Shown here one piece after another: positions 33,951 to 45,110 of a stretch of 64,000 bases of DNA (position 1 is the first letter of the stretch; the number at the start of each line of letters is the position of its first letter). The notes beneath the pieces are model-generated. The model did not search any database. It worked only from the letters and a program-made list of their open reading frames with translations, and was not told where the DNA came from. This DNA is from Aphanomyces cochlioides (Eukaryota; Oomycota; Saprolegniomycetes; Saprolegniales; Verrucalvaceae). The DNA lies in the NCBI GenBank assembly GCA_019828595.1, contig JAHQRK010000024.1, positions 310,001-374,000 of the forward strand. Reading direction: 5' to 3'. The position numbers and the translations under genes were made by a program.

Positions 33951-36120
33951 TCACTTTCGACTCTTGTTCGTTTTGCGCTTCTTCGACTTGAACAAGTCGT
34001 CGCTAGACGTTTCACTCGCTTTCTTGGTCGCTCGCGGCTTCTTCTCCTCCGCTTGTGCCATCTCAACTTCTTCTGTTTCGCTAGTTTTCTTGGCTTCTCG
34101 CGGTATTCGTTTCTTCGCCGGCTCTGTTTGTGGACGTGGCGAAAAATAGAAAGCTTGTTGATGACGGGCGGGTGGACTGTATTGAGTGGTTTTGCAATTT
34201 GGGGCCACCATGACGTAGAATAATTTTTCTTCAGTAGGAACAGTGTTGGTCGGACAAATCGCTTCCTTCGTTTTGGCAAGGAGTGCATCGATCATAGTCT
34301 TGGATCGTGTCGGACACGTCTCGTTTGTCTCGTGTGAATGGAAGGGACGCTCGGACCGTGTGATTTGAACCAGGTAAAATCGCATCTCACCAGTGTCGGA
34401 ATCGCAATCGACTAAAAGCACGTCCAGAACGCAAAATCCAACAGGAAGCAGCACACAATGCCACTTGGAACTAGAATCGTTGCGTCTCTGTGCCACTGGG
34501 CTAGTATCGTTGCATCTCTGTGCCACCCGGTCGCCATTCCAATTCCATATAGTAAGCTGAGTGCCAGATGGCGGGAAGTCCGTCACTTTAGCCTCGGGCA
34601 CCCATTCCCCTCCATTCAATTTGATTAATGCGGCTTGGATTGGTTCTTCGTGCTGGAGTTTGAGGATGACTTCTAGCTCCATCAAGATGCCATCCAGCCC
34701 AGGGTCTCCATCAAAGAGCGCTCGAAAGTTTTTCACGATTTCGAGTATTTTAACTTGAGGGGCAAATAAGGAGAGCGCTTCAAGCATATAACGGAAAATG
34801 GCGCCGCGGGGAGGTGTCGAGCCACACAGACCAGCATCACGCGCGAAGGACCATGGATCGGTCACCTGTTTTATCGTATTCAGCCACAACTCGGCATTCT
34901 CAGCAATGTTAACACCGAGCGCTTTCTTGACAATACCACGCACACGAATATTCAAGGACGCCATATAGGAAGTCAACGACCCATTTTTAGTGATGGCCAG
35001 AAAGAGTTCGGCGATGTAGCCAGGGACCCCGCCAAACAAACCATCGAGAAATTCGCCAATTTTTTTTCCTTTTGCTCGTCGTCATCCAAATTGAGTCCGA
35101 AAGCTCCTTCGATGACTTCAGTTGGGAGGTTGAGGGCATCTAGGAGCCGCAGGGCCAGGCTGGCCGTCTCCTGGGTATCAAAGAGAGGCAGGTCCCACAC
35201 TTGACTCTCCAAATGCCTCTCCGTCACAAACTTCGCAATGCCGACGCTGCCCGTGAGGACAAAATGGAAGGCCGTCACAGATATTGCTCCTTGGGCCACG
35301 TAATCGGAAAATTCTGCAACTCGTCCGATGTGGCTTCGTCGACAATCATCCAAACTCGCAATTCTTCCTCCTTGCAAAACGCATGGAGTGATGTGTCAAA
35401 GTTGGAAAAATCATTGGGATCTCCACGAAATGCCCGCAATGTGTCAATAACAGCTTGTCCCCCGTTGGCAGTCAAGAAAGTTTCAAGCGACGGTTGCCAG
35501 AGGTTAAGGCAGCAATCCTTGTCGATGACAGCTAGACGTTTTCCGATCGGAGGTGCAATAGTCTGGTCCAGGTACACGACGCCTTCCCCAAGTGCAATCA
35601 GCAATTTCGCGAGAAAAAACAGAAACTGGGACTTCCCTTGCTGCTTCTGACCAAAGACGACCGCGCATGTGTCCTCTTGAAATTCGTGGAAGGTGGAAAA
35701 GAACGACGTCGCAGCTTTGATGTGGTGGTCCATGCTTATAAACTCATCAGCCTTTTTAATCTTTGCAATTCGTTGAGTCGGCTTGATGAGAAGGGAAGGG
35801 GACGAGAGGAGATCTTCAATGACTTGTTTGATCTGAGTGACATGAGCATCGGCACGCTGATCGTCGACATTCCCATGGAGCACTGGGACCAGAACTTGCG
35901 CGAGCTTCTCCACATGGCTCATTTTCGCAAAATGATCCCAGTTTTGTACCAAAACGTCCTGATTGGTCAATACTTCAAATCTAATTTTTAGCCAATCAAA
36001 AGTGGACGAAGTCCCGTATAGTGTATATTGTTTTAGACACCCTTTTTGTTCGCGACTCCTCTTTAAAAATGATAAATTCATGACAGAAAGAAATATATAA
36101 TACGGAGTTTTCGCAAACTC
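33951..36120 (-). pseudogene. Crinkler (CRN)-type NTPase, copy B
   Basis: Same module as copy A and longer: STFDWLKIRFEVLTNQDV, FGQKQQGKSQFLFFLAKLL (Walker A), LRVWMIVDEATSD (Walker B), FHFVLTGSVGIAKFV, GGVPGYIAELFLAI, LCGSTPPRGAIFRYMLEALS, then a C-terminal region (WNWNGDRVAQR; VLDVLLVDCDSDTGEMRFYL) of the kind seen in CRN C-termini, and a Lys/Arg/Glu-rich tail, possibly a nuclear signal. Two frameshifts: a 2-bp insertion near 35275 (after WPKEQYL), and one A short in a run of eight near 35065. Each break is intact in copy A. The frame upstream (36201-36000) has no CRN header. AT-rich 36121-36495 follows with no gene. Confidence 0.75.
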
Positions 36121-36495
36121 GATTATATTATAGATTTGATAATAGAATATCGATTTTCGAGAGTGCCTCTGATAATTCATAAATCTATATTGATGAAACA
36201 TGATTATAGATCGCCCTCTATAATTTCCTCTGTCGATTTATATACTGTGTCATATAATATCGATGAAGTCGCAAATAATGAATAGAGTTTGAGAGAATAA
36301 TATGCATGCAAGCCACCAACCGCTTTGTTCCTGCTTTCAGTGGCCATTTTCCTGCGGCCAGTTCCAAGTAAACGGTGAAATTTTGCCACAATCAGTTCCA
36401 AGTAAGTTTCATGTAATTTTATCACCAGTTGCAAGTTTGTCTTTTGATTGGTGGATACGATGGATGGCATTCCCTTTCAGCATTCGAAACTGCGA

Positions 36496-37010
36496 TGAGC
36501 ACAACGGGCAAGGGCAAACCACCGACAAAGAAGGAACTACAAGCGAAGCTCGAAGAAATGCAGACACAACTGCACAGTTTGACAAGAGGCACGGCTTGCA
36601 TGTCAACGGCAGGATTGATTGTTGGCGCACCTTCTGCAGAGTCCAAGTCCAGTGTATCCTACACATCGCAGATGGTTGCCGCATTGCTGGAAATACGATA
36701 TGGCTTTCTTGGTGATGCGTTTCGAAAGTCGACGAGCAACGCACAAAGGGCAATATTGTGGGAGAAATTGACGTTGAGATTTAACATTGCAACTCAAAAA
36801 TCTGTAAGTCTAGATGAAGATAGCTCTAACATGCAATGCAGGTGGAAAGTTTATCACTCAAGAACAAAATAAACAATTTGAGGCGTGAATACACGAGAGA
36901 ATACGGTCAGCTCAAGTGGCCACAGGAAACTCCACGGAGCATCCCATCGAAACCCCCGAGTATTGGGATATTCTTGTCCAGCATCTTGTTTTTCACGGCC
37001 ACGAAAGCAA
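36496..37010 (+). CDS. Myb/SANT-like domain gene fused to a gypsy gag
   Basis: ATG 36496 starts GKGKPPTKKELQAKLEEMQ, followed by a Myb/SANT-like domain: MVAALLEIRYGFLGDAF, SNAQRAILWEKLTLRFN. A 38-bp intron (36804-36841, GTAAGT...GCAG, phase 0) joins to VESLSLKNKINNLRREY. After a one-base frame change near 36913 it reads TGNSTEHPIETPEYWDILVQ, the usual end of Myb/SANT-like transposon-helper and transcription-factor domains. Without interruption the same frame continues as GVKLDVSKLSG, the gag core. The gag of the first gypsy element has an unrelated coiled-coil N-terminus, so this is a recombined or captured start. Confidence 0.55.
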
Positions 37011-37791
37011 GGGCGTCAAGTTGGACGTGTCAAAGTTGAGTGGTCAAGAATCCGACCACGTAATGAGGTTGTTATTGCAAGTTACTATCGCCGCGGATGC
37101 TGTGTGCATCCGCAAGGAATCTATCAAGGTGGCTTTTGCCATGTCCCACCTGAAGGGACGGGCGTATTCCCTTCGCATGGGGAATCCCAACTGCTTCCCA
37201 ACATTGGAGGACTTTGCAAGTCAGCTGAAGAAAGCTTTCTTACCGCCGAACAGCGATTTCCGAAATCGCTCGCGTTTCCTCAACGCCGCTCAAGGGAAGC
37301 AGACGATCCGCGAGTTCGTTCACGAACTCTGCTACCTCTACGCGAGCATGAACGATGAGAGGTCTCTCCCCGAATCCACGCGGGTGACCGTATTCATGAA
37401 CGGTTTGAACAAGGGCCCAGCCCGGACGGAACTATTCCGTCGATACCCTGAAACGTTTGACGAAACCGTCAGCATCGCATTGTCTGAAGACTTCTCCCAA
37501 AACTTGGCGCGTGCCAGCGCGTCCGACTCCATGGATATGGACATTTCGTCCATGGGTCAAATACCCCAGCGTTATCAAGCCGGTCAGCCTTTACCAGACA
37601 AGCACTGCAATGAATGCAAGCAGCCGGGCCATTTTGCCCGACGTTGTCCACAACGAAGCGACTCGCGTCGCCGTGAGATGTCACCACGGCGAAGCCATTC
37701 CCGCATGGGAAGTCCAAGTTTTCCCGGCCGTGGACAAAGCAAACGAGCGCCTTTCTCCCCTCGATCACAGGGAAAAGGCAACACCCAGTAG
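37011..37791 (+). CDS. Gag core of the second gypsy element
   Basis: An uninterrupted frame: QESDHVMRLLLQVTIAAD, AMSHLKGRAYSLRMG, FLPPNSDFRNRSRFLNAAQG, FMNGLNKGPARTELFRRYP, the zinc knuckle CNECKQPGHFARRC and an Arg/Ser-rich tail to TAG 37789-37791. It lacks the Glu-Ala-Trp (EAWA) found in the first element's LKGRAEAW. Particle-forming, RNA-binding role by family. Confidence 0.85.
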
Positions 37792-40700
37792 GCGCGAGGC
37801 GACCTGCTGGGGCGAAACTAGGTCTTCCGTTTGATCGCGGTGGCAATGCGATTGCGGAGGGCCTAGCCTCGGGCACACTTTTGTGCCAGATTGGATTAAA
37901 TTCGAAGATGTTGTCCTTTGGGATACCGATGCCGGGTTTCCTAAGGACGTTGAAGATGTTGATTGATTGCGGCGCATCGGAAAATTATGCGCGGAAGGAG
38001 TCGATGATGATGAACAAGGAGAAGCTAGAAGAAGCGGTCGCAAGTAGCGACGGTCGAGCGACGGTCAGGGTGAAGATGGCCGATGGTTCGGTGGCAGAGC
38101 AGCCACGAGTATTGATAACTCTGCCCACACGAATTGGACAGTTTGTCTCGGACGAGACGTATTTCGTCATTGATTTGGATGAGTGATGGGATCTTATCCT
38201 GGAAATGGGCTGGTTGGAGAAGCATCAGCCGACTATCAACTGGAAGTTGAAAACAATATCCAAGTCGTTGGAAGCCAACAAGGCTTACGGATGTGGTGAG
38301 TAATGAGCCCACACCCAATGAGACAAAGTCTCCGCGTCGAGTTACGCTCGCCGCCGAAGGCTTGGCAACCCACGGCCACGATATTGATTTGATGAAGGCC
38401 GCTGAAGGACGGAGGATTGCCTCAGCGGATGAAGACTGCGATGGTACCGGAGATACCATGACAAGTGAAGACCATGTCGACATCTGGGGTGTCGAGTGCG
38501 ATGAGCACCGCGCGATGCGGGCGCTGGGTCTACGGACGACCCGATGAAGAGAAAGGACGCGGCTATGCCCTGGAGAACGGAGCAAGATAGCGATTTGAAA
38601 GCGCCGCGCGATACGGGCGCTGGGTCTGGAGTTGACCCTGAAAGAAAGAAGGACTTGGATGCGTCCTGGGAATTGAACCGAGAAACACAGTGGAATACGT
38701 GGAAGAATGCGAACAGCACGCGAGAAGCGCCCTGTTTTGGAATTACAAGAGAGCAACTGAACGCTCTGCGAAAGCGATGCCGCCAGAAGAGGCGCCGTGT
38801 CGGCAGGAAGAATTTCCGTTTGAACAACGCCGCCATCGTGCGCGGCGTTACGCCAGAGGAACTAGTCCTCCGTCAGTGCAACTTGGAGGAGTTACCTCAA
38901 GCGGCTGAAGAAATTGTGAAGCTCCTGGAGATGAGCTTCACCGAGTTTGAAGAAGCTCTACGACGGCAGGAAGTCGTGAGCATTGCGCTTATCCAAGCAG
39001 TGGATGAGGTTGCGCTGAGTTCCTCATCAACCGTCGACGCAGATGTCGCCGATGGCCCGAACCCGAAGACTACTTACGCCTCAACATGGGCCGCGTTGAA
39101 GACAAACGCATTTTATGATTTGATTCGGGAATTCGAAGGCATATTCCCCGAAGAAGTTCCTCAAGCCCTTCCGAAGGACAAGGGAGTGAGGCACGAGATC
39201 GACCTCATCCCTGGCACCAAGTGGTGCGTGACGCAGCAGTGGCTGCTGCCCATAGAACAAGTGGACCACATTGACGCTTTCTTCGAGAAGAGAAGACAAG
39301 CGGGGCACGTTCGCCCGAGTACGTCACCTCACTCCAGCCCTACGTTCTGTGTGAAGAAATCTACTGGAGGTTGGCGTATCGTACACGCTTTCAATAAACT
39401 GAACGCCGCGACGATTCCGGCGCAAACACCAATCCCAAGGAAGGACGTTATCATTGATGGGATGGTTGGGTCGAGTATGTTTTCAACCATCGACCTGCGC
39501 GATGGATTTTACCAAATCCTGATGAGAATATGTGATATCCCGAAGACAGCGGATCGACGCCGAGCGGGACTCTGGGAGTGGCTAGTGATGCCACAGGGCT
39601 TGTCTAATGCCCCGGCGACGTTCAACCGTCTAGTGACGGACAAACTACGGCACCTACGCGACTTTGCGCCGTCGTATTTCGACGACATTTACGTACACAG
39701 TCGAGCGTCGAAGCGTGTCTCTGACACGGAAGTTCATCGAGGGCACTTGCGCGCCCTGTTTCAAGTTCTACGAGAGAACGGTCTCTACACGAATCTACAG
39801 AAGTGTATGTTTGGGGTTGTCGAGATCCCTGTCCTGGGGGACTTTGTCGGCATCAACGGCTGCCGAGTCGACCCTGCGAAGGTCGAAGCCGTTACGAGTT
39901 GGCCGACTCCCCAAACCGTTAGCGAATTGCGAACTTGGCTTGGGTTAGCCACTTACCTTCACAAGTTTTAGAAGAACTTCGCGTCAATCGCACGGCCCCT
40001 GTCGGCCCTCCTTGCGAAGGACGCCCCATGGGTTTGGTCGGACGAGTGTCAGTCCGCGTTTGATGGGATCAAACGGAGCTTGATCGAAGCTCCTGTTTTG
40101 GCACTGCCGGACTTTTCACGTCCATTTTCGGTGGTTTGCGACGCCTCCATCCAAGGCATTGGCTGTTGCCTCATGCAAGAAGACGCATCGGGCATGAATC
40201 GCAGAGTGTCGTATCAGGCACGGCAACTGCGGGCGGCGAAACGAAATTATCCTGTTCACGATCTAGAATTGTTGGCGGTCAAGTACGCCCTGGTGAAGTT
40301 CCGAATTTATCTCCTGGGTTCAAAGCCCTTCGTGGTCTACACCGACCACGCGTCACTCAAATACGCCGTGAAGTCGCCTCACATTTCCGAACGCATGGCT
40401 CGTTGGCTGGCTTCTTTGCCAAGTTCAACATGACAGTGGAGTACAAACCTGGGCGAGAAAATGTGCTCGCGGACGCATTGTCGCGTCGTCCGATGACTGA
40501 GATATCGTCCTCCGTCGATTTAAATCGTTTGACACAAGTCCATTCCGACTTGTCGGATCGCATCCGTCGCGCGTATCGAATGGATCCCTTCTTGCGACCT
40601 ATTGTCGCGAACTTTCGTTCGCCCAAGCCGGACACTACCCTTTACGAGCGTTACTCAATGCGTGATGGCATTCTGTATTTCGAGCCCGCGACATCGACGT

Positions 40701-41763
40701 CGCCTCGCATCGTGGTCCCCTGCGACACACAGCTCCGCGTCGACCTGGTGTCGGAGCACCACGACACGCCCAGCGGAGGCAACTTTGGCCGTGACAAGAC
40801 GTACATCACTACGGCGCGGCGGTTTTGGTGGCCGCGTATGTCCAAGACAGTGGCCAGATATATGGCATCATGCTCTATATGCCAGAAGGTGAAGTCGTCA
40901 CCGAGCATTCGCGCACCAGCGCAGATGTTGCAAGTCCCCGAGGACGTTTGGTCCTCTGTCAGTATGGACTACATTTTTGGCTTACCCCGGCATGGTCGAG
41001 GTAATACGGGCATATGGACGTGTGTGGATCGAACATCCAAGTTCCTGGTGGCTATACCCGTGAAGGATTCCATCACGGCGGAACAGTCCGCGAAGATTTT
41101 CTTTGACACGATACTGTCGTTTTGGATTACCCTCGTCCATCGTGTCGGACCGTGACCCCCGGTTCACCAGCAAATTTTGGATTGCTTTGTTTTCGCTGGT
41201 GGGCACCAAGCTGAATATGTCCACTTCGGACCATCCTGAGTCGGATGGTCAAACAGAACGCGCGAATCGCGTTATTGAAGACGTTTTGCGCTGCTTTGCG
41301 CAGTCTCGACAGAAGACTTGAAGTTCTTTATTGCCCCATGTGGAGTTTGCTTACAACACTGCCACCAATGTGACGACGGGTTTCTCTCCGTTTTACGTGA
41401 ACTTTCTGCGCCATCCGCGCCTTCCGTCCTCCATTGAAGACGCTATTTTAAGTGGGGAAGGATATTGGGCTGCATCAACCCACAGCGCTGGATGGGTTCC
41501 TAATACCCACGAGGACGATCCTCCGGCAAGAACGATCGCCTCAGTTGAACACTTTGTGAAGGTCCGAGAATCAATTATTCTCCAAGTTCAAGACAACATA
41601 GCCTTGGCCCAAGAGAGGCAGGCGAAATATGCCAATCAACAAGGAAGATAAAACAAAAATGCATTCAAGATTGGCGACGAAGTACTCCTACACCGCTCAG
41701 TGGTTCCAAAGGCCGTGTTAGGAAACACTAAGCTCCAGCTTCAGCGGTGGGGCCCATACCCTA

Positions 41764-42452
41764 CAGTACTGCCCCGGAATAACGAACATCCAAAAAATAT
41801 CAGATTTTAGAGGTATTTGTCATGCACAAGAATAAGATTAAGTGGGTTTATAGATGGGTGACACTTGCATCTGATTGGTCAGAATATCTATGACACTTGC
41901 ATCTGATTGGTCAGAATATCTATGTTTACATGAAAAACTTGCCGAATCCGAATATTATTCGGATTCTGGAGGGGTAGCAACCTCCAGAAGACAGAACGCA
42001 CGACACAGACCACACACTTCTCTTAGAGCTTACGAATACAGTTCTCTTAGAGCTTACGAATACTGTACCGTCTACCAACTCATAAACTTCTTCGTCTAAT
42101 ATGCCTGTATGCCGGCAACAATTAGCTATTGTGTCTTGACTAACACATTGCCATGCCTCAATGGCCTACTCTAACGCTTGCAACAAACTGACATCGTGCA
42201 GTTTGTTCACAAGTGAGGCAAAATTTACCTTGTCGGCTTCGTATGCCGTATCAAGAAGCAGCTCAAATTTGTTCACAATGTCAGGAGTTGTTTCTCCTCA
42301 ATTGTGAGTCGCAATCGAGAGGCATGTTGTCACAAATTGAAATCAAAATCGTGAAAAGAACTCCTAAAATCTATATTTGTGTTAATGAAGTAAACTATAA
42401 TTTTATAAAGTATATTAAATTTAAGTGGGTTCGTTATTCCGGGGGAGTACTG
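41764..42452. mobile_element. TA-flanked MITE inserted in gypsy integrase, 689 bp
   Basis: Ends CAGTACTGCCCCGGAATAACGAAC and the complement of CAGTACTCCCCCGGAATAACGAAC (one difference in 24), with TA at 41762-41763 and 42453-42454. Removing the element and one TA joins GPYP to ITKVISRTSF in frame, matching GPFPITKIVSAVSY of the first gypsy element, so the boundaries are exact. No transposase inside. It contains a tandem duplication at about 41865-41920 and another of TCTCTTAGAGCTTACGAATA at 42020-42061. Tc1/mariner-type by target site. Confidence 0.9.
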
Positions 42453-42466
42453 TATTACAAAAGTGA

Positions 42467-42895
42467 TCAGTCGAACATCCTTTCGATTGGCGCTGCCGGC
42501 CGAGTTGAACATCCACGTGGGCAAGTTGAAGCCGTACATACCTCGGGATTCGGAGGCAGCGCAGCCAGAGCAGGTGCCGCAGATGGCACGGCCACACCAC
42601 GAGCTTGGCGATCCTCTTGGGAAAGTCGATCAAGACCAGCGTCAACAAACTGAGGGAGACGCTCCGTACGGCGCAGTAGTCGCTCGACCATCGGTCCCAA
42701 CTCGAGCAGCTTCTCGACGCGGGTCAACATCGCATCCACCACCGATCGAAGATTCTTCACGGAGACTTGAAGAACAACGACCTCATATTGGGAATCGGTC
42801 ATCCAATGGTTATCAAAATCATGGCGGCGTCGAGGGAGGTCGGCGACAGGCGGTCGCGGAGGTAGCTTCTCCTCGTCGCTAAAAAATACGTTCAT
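42467..42895 (-). CDS. Antisense frame at the 3' end of the second gypsy element
   Basis: ATG 42895 starts a 142-codon minus-strand frame over the last part of pol: PPRPPVADLPRRRHDFDNHW, VKNLRSVVDAMLTRVEKLLE, LGPMVERLLRRTERLPQFV. The helical C-terminal pattern resembles the tail of the antisense gene in the first element (VDHAVNQRLSVLEEGVHAIR). This suggests a conserved overlapping gene, here truncated and without the RS-rich part. Confidence 0.4.
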   Translation of the reverse strand: MNVFFSDEEKLPPRPPVADLPRRRHDFDNHWMTDSQYEVVVLQVSVKNLRSVVDAMLTRVEKLLELGPMVERLLRRTERLPQFVDAGLDRLSQEDRQARGVAVPSAAPALAALPPNPEVCTASTCPRGCSTRPAAPIERMFD

Positions 42896-42989
42896 TTAAT
42901 TATAGTACATTAACACGACAATGACGCGTCGATCTAACCGTTTCCTTTGTCCTGAAATGAGCATCACTGACAAACACAGCAAGACAAGG

Positions 42990-43435
42990 GGAGGCGAGAC
43001 AAGGAGGCGGTGATACTAAGCGGCGGTGAGACAAGAAGGCGGTGATTCTAAGCGGCGGCGAGACAAGGAGGTGGCGTGACATGGGGGCGGCGAGGCGTAG
43101 GGGCGGCGAGATCAAGCAACGGCGAGACAAGGCGGCGGCGCAACGAAGCGACGGCTTGACATTTGGGCGGTGAGACCAAGCGGCTGCAAATCAAAGATCC
43201 AGCAAGACAAAGAGCCGGCAATACTAAGAGCCGGCAAGACTAAGAGCCGGCAAGACTAAGCGGCCGCACGACAAGGAGTTGGCAAGGCTAAGCGGCGGCA
43301 AGACCAAGCGGCGGCGAGAGAAGGAGGCGGCGAGACAAAGAGGCGGCGAGACAAAGAGGCGGCGAGAGAAGGAGGCGGCGAGACAAAGAGGCGGCGGGAC
43401 CAAGCGGCGGCTTGACAAGGAGGCGGCAAAACTTA
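42990..43435. repeat. 16-bp purine-rich minisatellite
   Basis: About 28 copies of a degenerate 16-mer of the form GAGGCGGCGAGACAAA. The copies at 43320-43400 are almost perfect; earlier ones vary (GAGCCGGCAAGACTAA at 43205-43260). The Leu/Ser/Arg/Pro-rich minus-strand frames here are products of the repeat, not genes. 43436-43780 beyond it has no recognised feature. Confidence 0.85.
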
Positions 43436-43849
43436 TTCGTGTCATGATGGTCCTATGAGTTTATGTGTATTAGTGGACGATAGAAATTTGACGGCCCGTA
43501 CTTGTTACGTCAGCGTGTCCTTGATTGAGACATCTATAGAGCTAGTTGGCAATGCGTGACGTCACAGTCCGGCGACACATCCAAACCCCATGCGCTAAAG
43601 GTTCTCAGGGGATCCTTTGCTTGTCTGTTTTCGTGGCACACCAAGTACGCAGGTTCCCGGTGGCGCTACCAGCCAAGCTCCGGATGGCCCTCCCCTCGCC
43701 CAGTTTTCATGCGCCGCCACGCACTGCTAACTCACCCCACGAGTGGGCTCGAGCAAATTGGGAAATGACACTTGTTTGAATCGTGATTGGCCAGTATAAT
43801 AAAATCAAATCATTCGATATGGTTTACGACAAAACTGCAAAACGTAAAC

Positions 43850-44770
43850 ATTCCGGTTATATTCCCCTTTTTGCGGATGTCGGAATTTTGTCGGAATCAA
43901 TTGTGTGTCGGAATTTTTATGGTATGGACATGTTGGCGAAAAAAATGAACTGCAAACAGAAATTCTGCGTTGCTTACAGTCCATGGGCCAACGTCTCAAT
44001 CGAGAAATTATCCAAGTCTTATAGGCAATGACGTTGGAATAGAAGGTCAGTCTCAATGACTGGCCCTACCTTCTACCACTTGTACAGCACAATCTCAATC
44101 ACACGATTGTGGCATCACTTGATGGGTTGGCTCCAATTGAAGTCCAAACTGGATCACAATGTGATAGCCCAATTGACTTTATTCTAGAATCCTCTGCCAC
44201 GAACAGTTGATCTCACAAAATTCAGAAGCCGTCTTCAAACCCTTCGCCAAAAAATCCAATCATTGCATTCTCGAGCCAAAAATCCAAAGCTCGCCAAAAG
44301 TTACTGAATATGAAGAAGAAGCGCGGAGAAAATTTGGTGAATTTTTCCATTGGTGACTATTTACTATGGTCCAAGACTGATCAGCGACTCAAAAACCACA
44401 AACTGCTTGTACGGTGGATTGGACCCTTCGTCATTATTGCATCCAGTCCGAATTCATTCACTCTACGCCATTTGATTAATGGTAGGGAGACTAATTAATG
44501 GTAGGGAGAACGAAGTCCATCCTTCTCGCATCAAATTTTATCGTGGGCAATCATTAAACATCAACGACGAGCTGTTGGAGCACATTGGGGGTCAAGGCAC
44601 AGTCCTCGATGTTGAACAAATTGTTGACCATTGGTGGAACTCATCTATGGATGACTATGAACTCTGTGTCTAATAGAAGGGCCTAGAATCCTTGGAAAAC
44701 TCATGGAAGCCCTTGACCACTATGTTTGAGGATGTACAAGAGTTGGTGAAAAGTATGCCAGGGAATCCAC
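43850..44770 (+). mobile_element. Chromodomain gypsy remnant (integrase end and chromodomain)
   Basis: FCVAYSPWANVSIEKLSKSY is the integrase end with its catalytic Glu. After frameshifts come HNLNHTIVASLDGLAPIEVQ, a DYLLWSKTDQRL GPY-type region (LLVRWIGPFVI) and a chromodomain: DVEQIVDHWWNSSMDDYELCV, then GLESLENSWKPLTTMFEDVQEL. A small tandem duplication (about 20 bp, 44473-44510) causes one frame change and a further indel lies at 44672. This is a different gypsy lineage from the other two elements. Confidence 0.75.
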
Positions 44771-45026
44771 ATGTGATTCCTTCCATCGGCAGTGGCATCT
44801 TTGTAACAATCGAATCTGATACCAAGCGCAATCGTTCAAATGGTGCGCTTTGCCTCTATCGACGTCGTCAGGGAAAGTGTAGTGTGTTCGGGTTGATTAC
44901 ATGTCAATCAGGCATACTGGGGAACCGTCATATGGATACGGTGATATCCTGGGATCATCTCATGATTCCCCTCTCTGAGATCCTCTTCTCAATATGATGT
45001 TCCATTGGAGCCAGTTGGCGTTTCAT

Positions 45027-45110
45027 GTGAAACGACCCAACGGCCGCCATCCATCCATTTAGTAGGTGGCTATATTTAGGCGGCCGTTGGGAGAGGTCGC
45101 TAGGTCTTAG
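45027..45110. repeat. Possible LTR start with hairpin
   Basis: A perfect 13-bp inverted repeat (CCCAACGGCCGCC at 45036-45048 and its complement at 45079-45091) follows TGTGAAACGA shortly after the chromodomain gypsy remnant. This is a plausible LTR beginning, but no second copy is visible. Confidence 0.4.

Larger units (their letters stand above)
37011..42895 (+). mobile_element. Second Ty3/gypsy element, degenerate, no LTRs seen
   Basis: Same family as the element at 11822. Gag core and CCHC knuckle (37011-37791), protease (37891-38280), RT (SPTFCVKKSTGGWRIVHAFN; SYFDDIYVHSRAS), RNase H (SVVCDASIQGIGCCLMQ), zinc finger (CSICQKVKSSPSI) and integrase ([34 protein letters not shown]). Inactivating changes: TGA at 38184-38186, TAG at 39969-39971, frameshifts near 40425 and 41115, TGA at 41319-41321, TAA at 41649-41651, plus an inserted MITE at 41764-42452. 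The 5' end is replaced by the Myb/SANT-like gene. I could not find flanking LTRs or a target duplication, so it is probably truncated. Confidence 0.85.

Noticed and set aside
36000..36201. N-terminal extension of Crinkler copy B as an LxLFLAK translocation header
   Set aside because: The extension is AT-rich and lacks the header motif; it is probably upstream non-coding sequence that happens to be open.
42990..43435. CRISPR-like array
   Set aside because: Repeats are contiguous 16-mers with no spacers, in a eukaryotic context.
43224..43445. Leu/Ser/Pro-rich repeated peptide frames on the minus strand
   Set aside because: They are translations of the 16-bp minisatellite.
45036..45091. Bacterial-type terminator
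   Set aside because: Eukaryotic context; the stem fits an LTR better.
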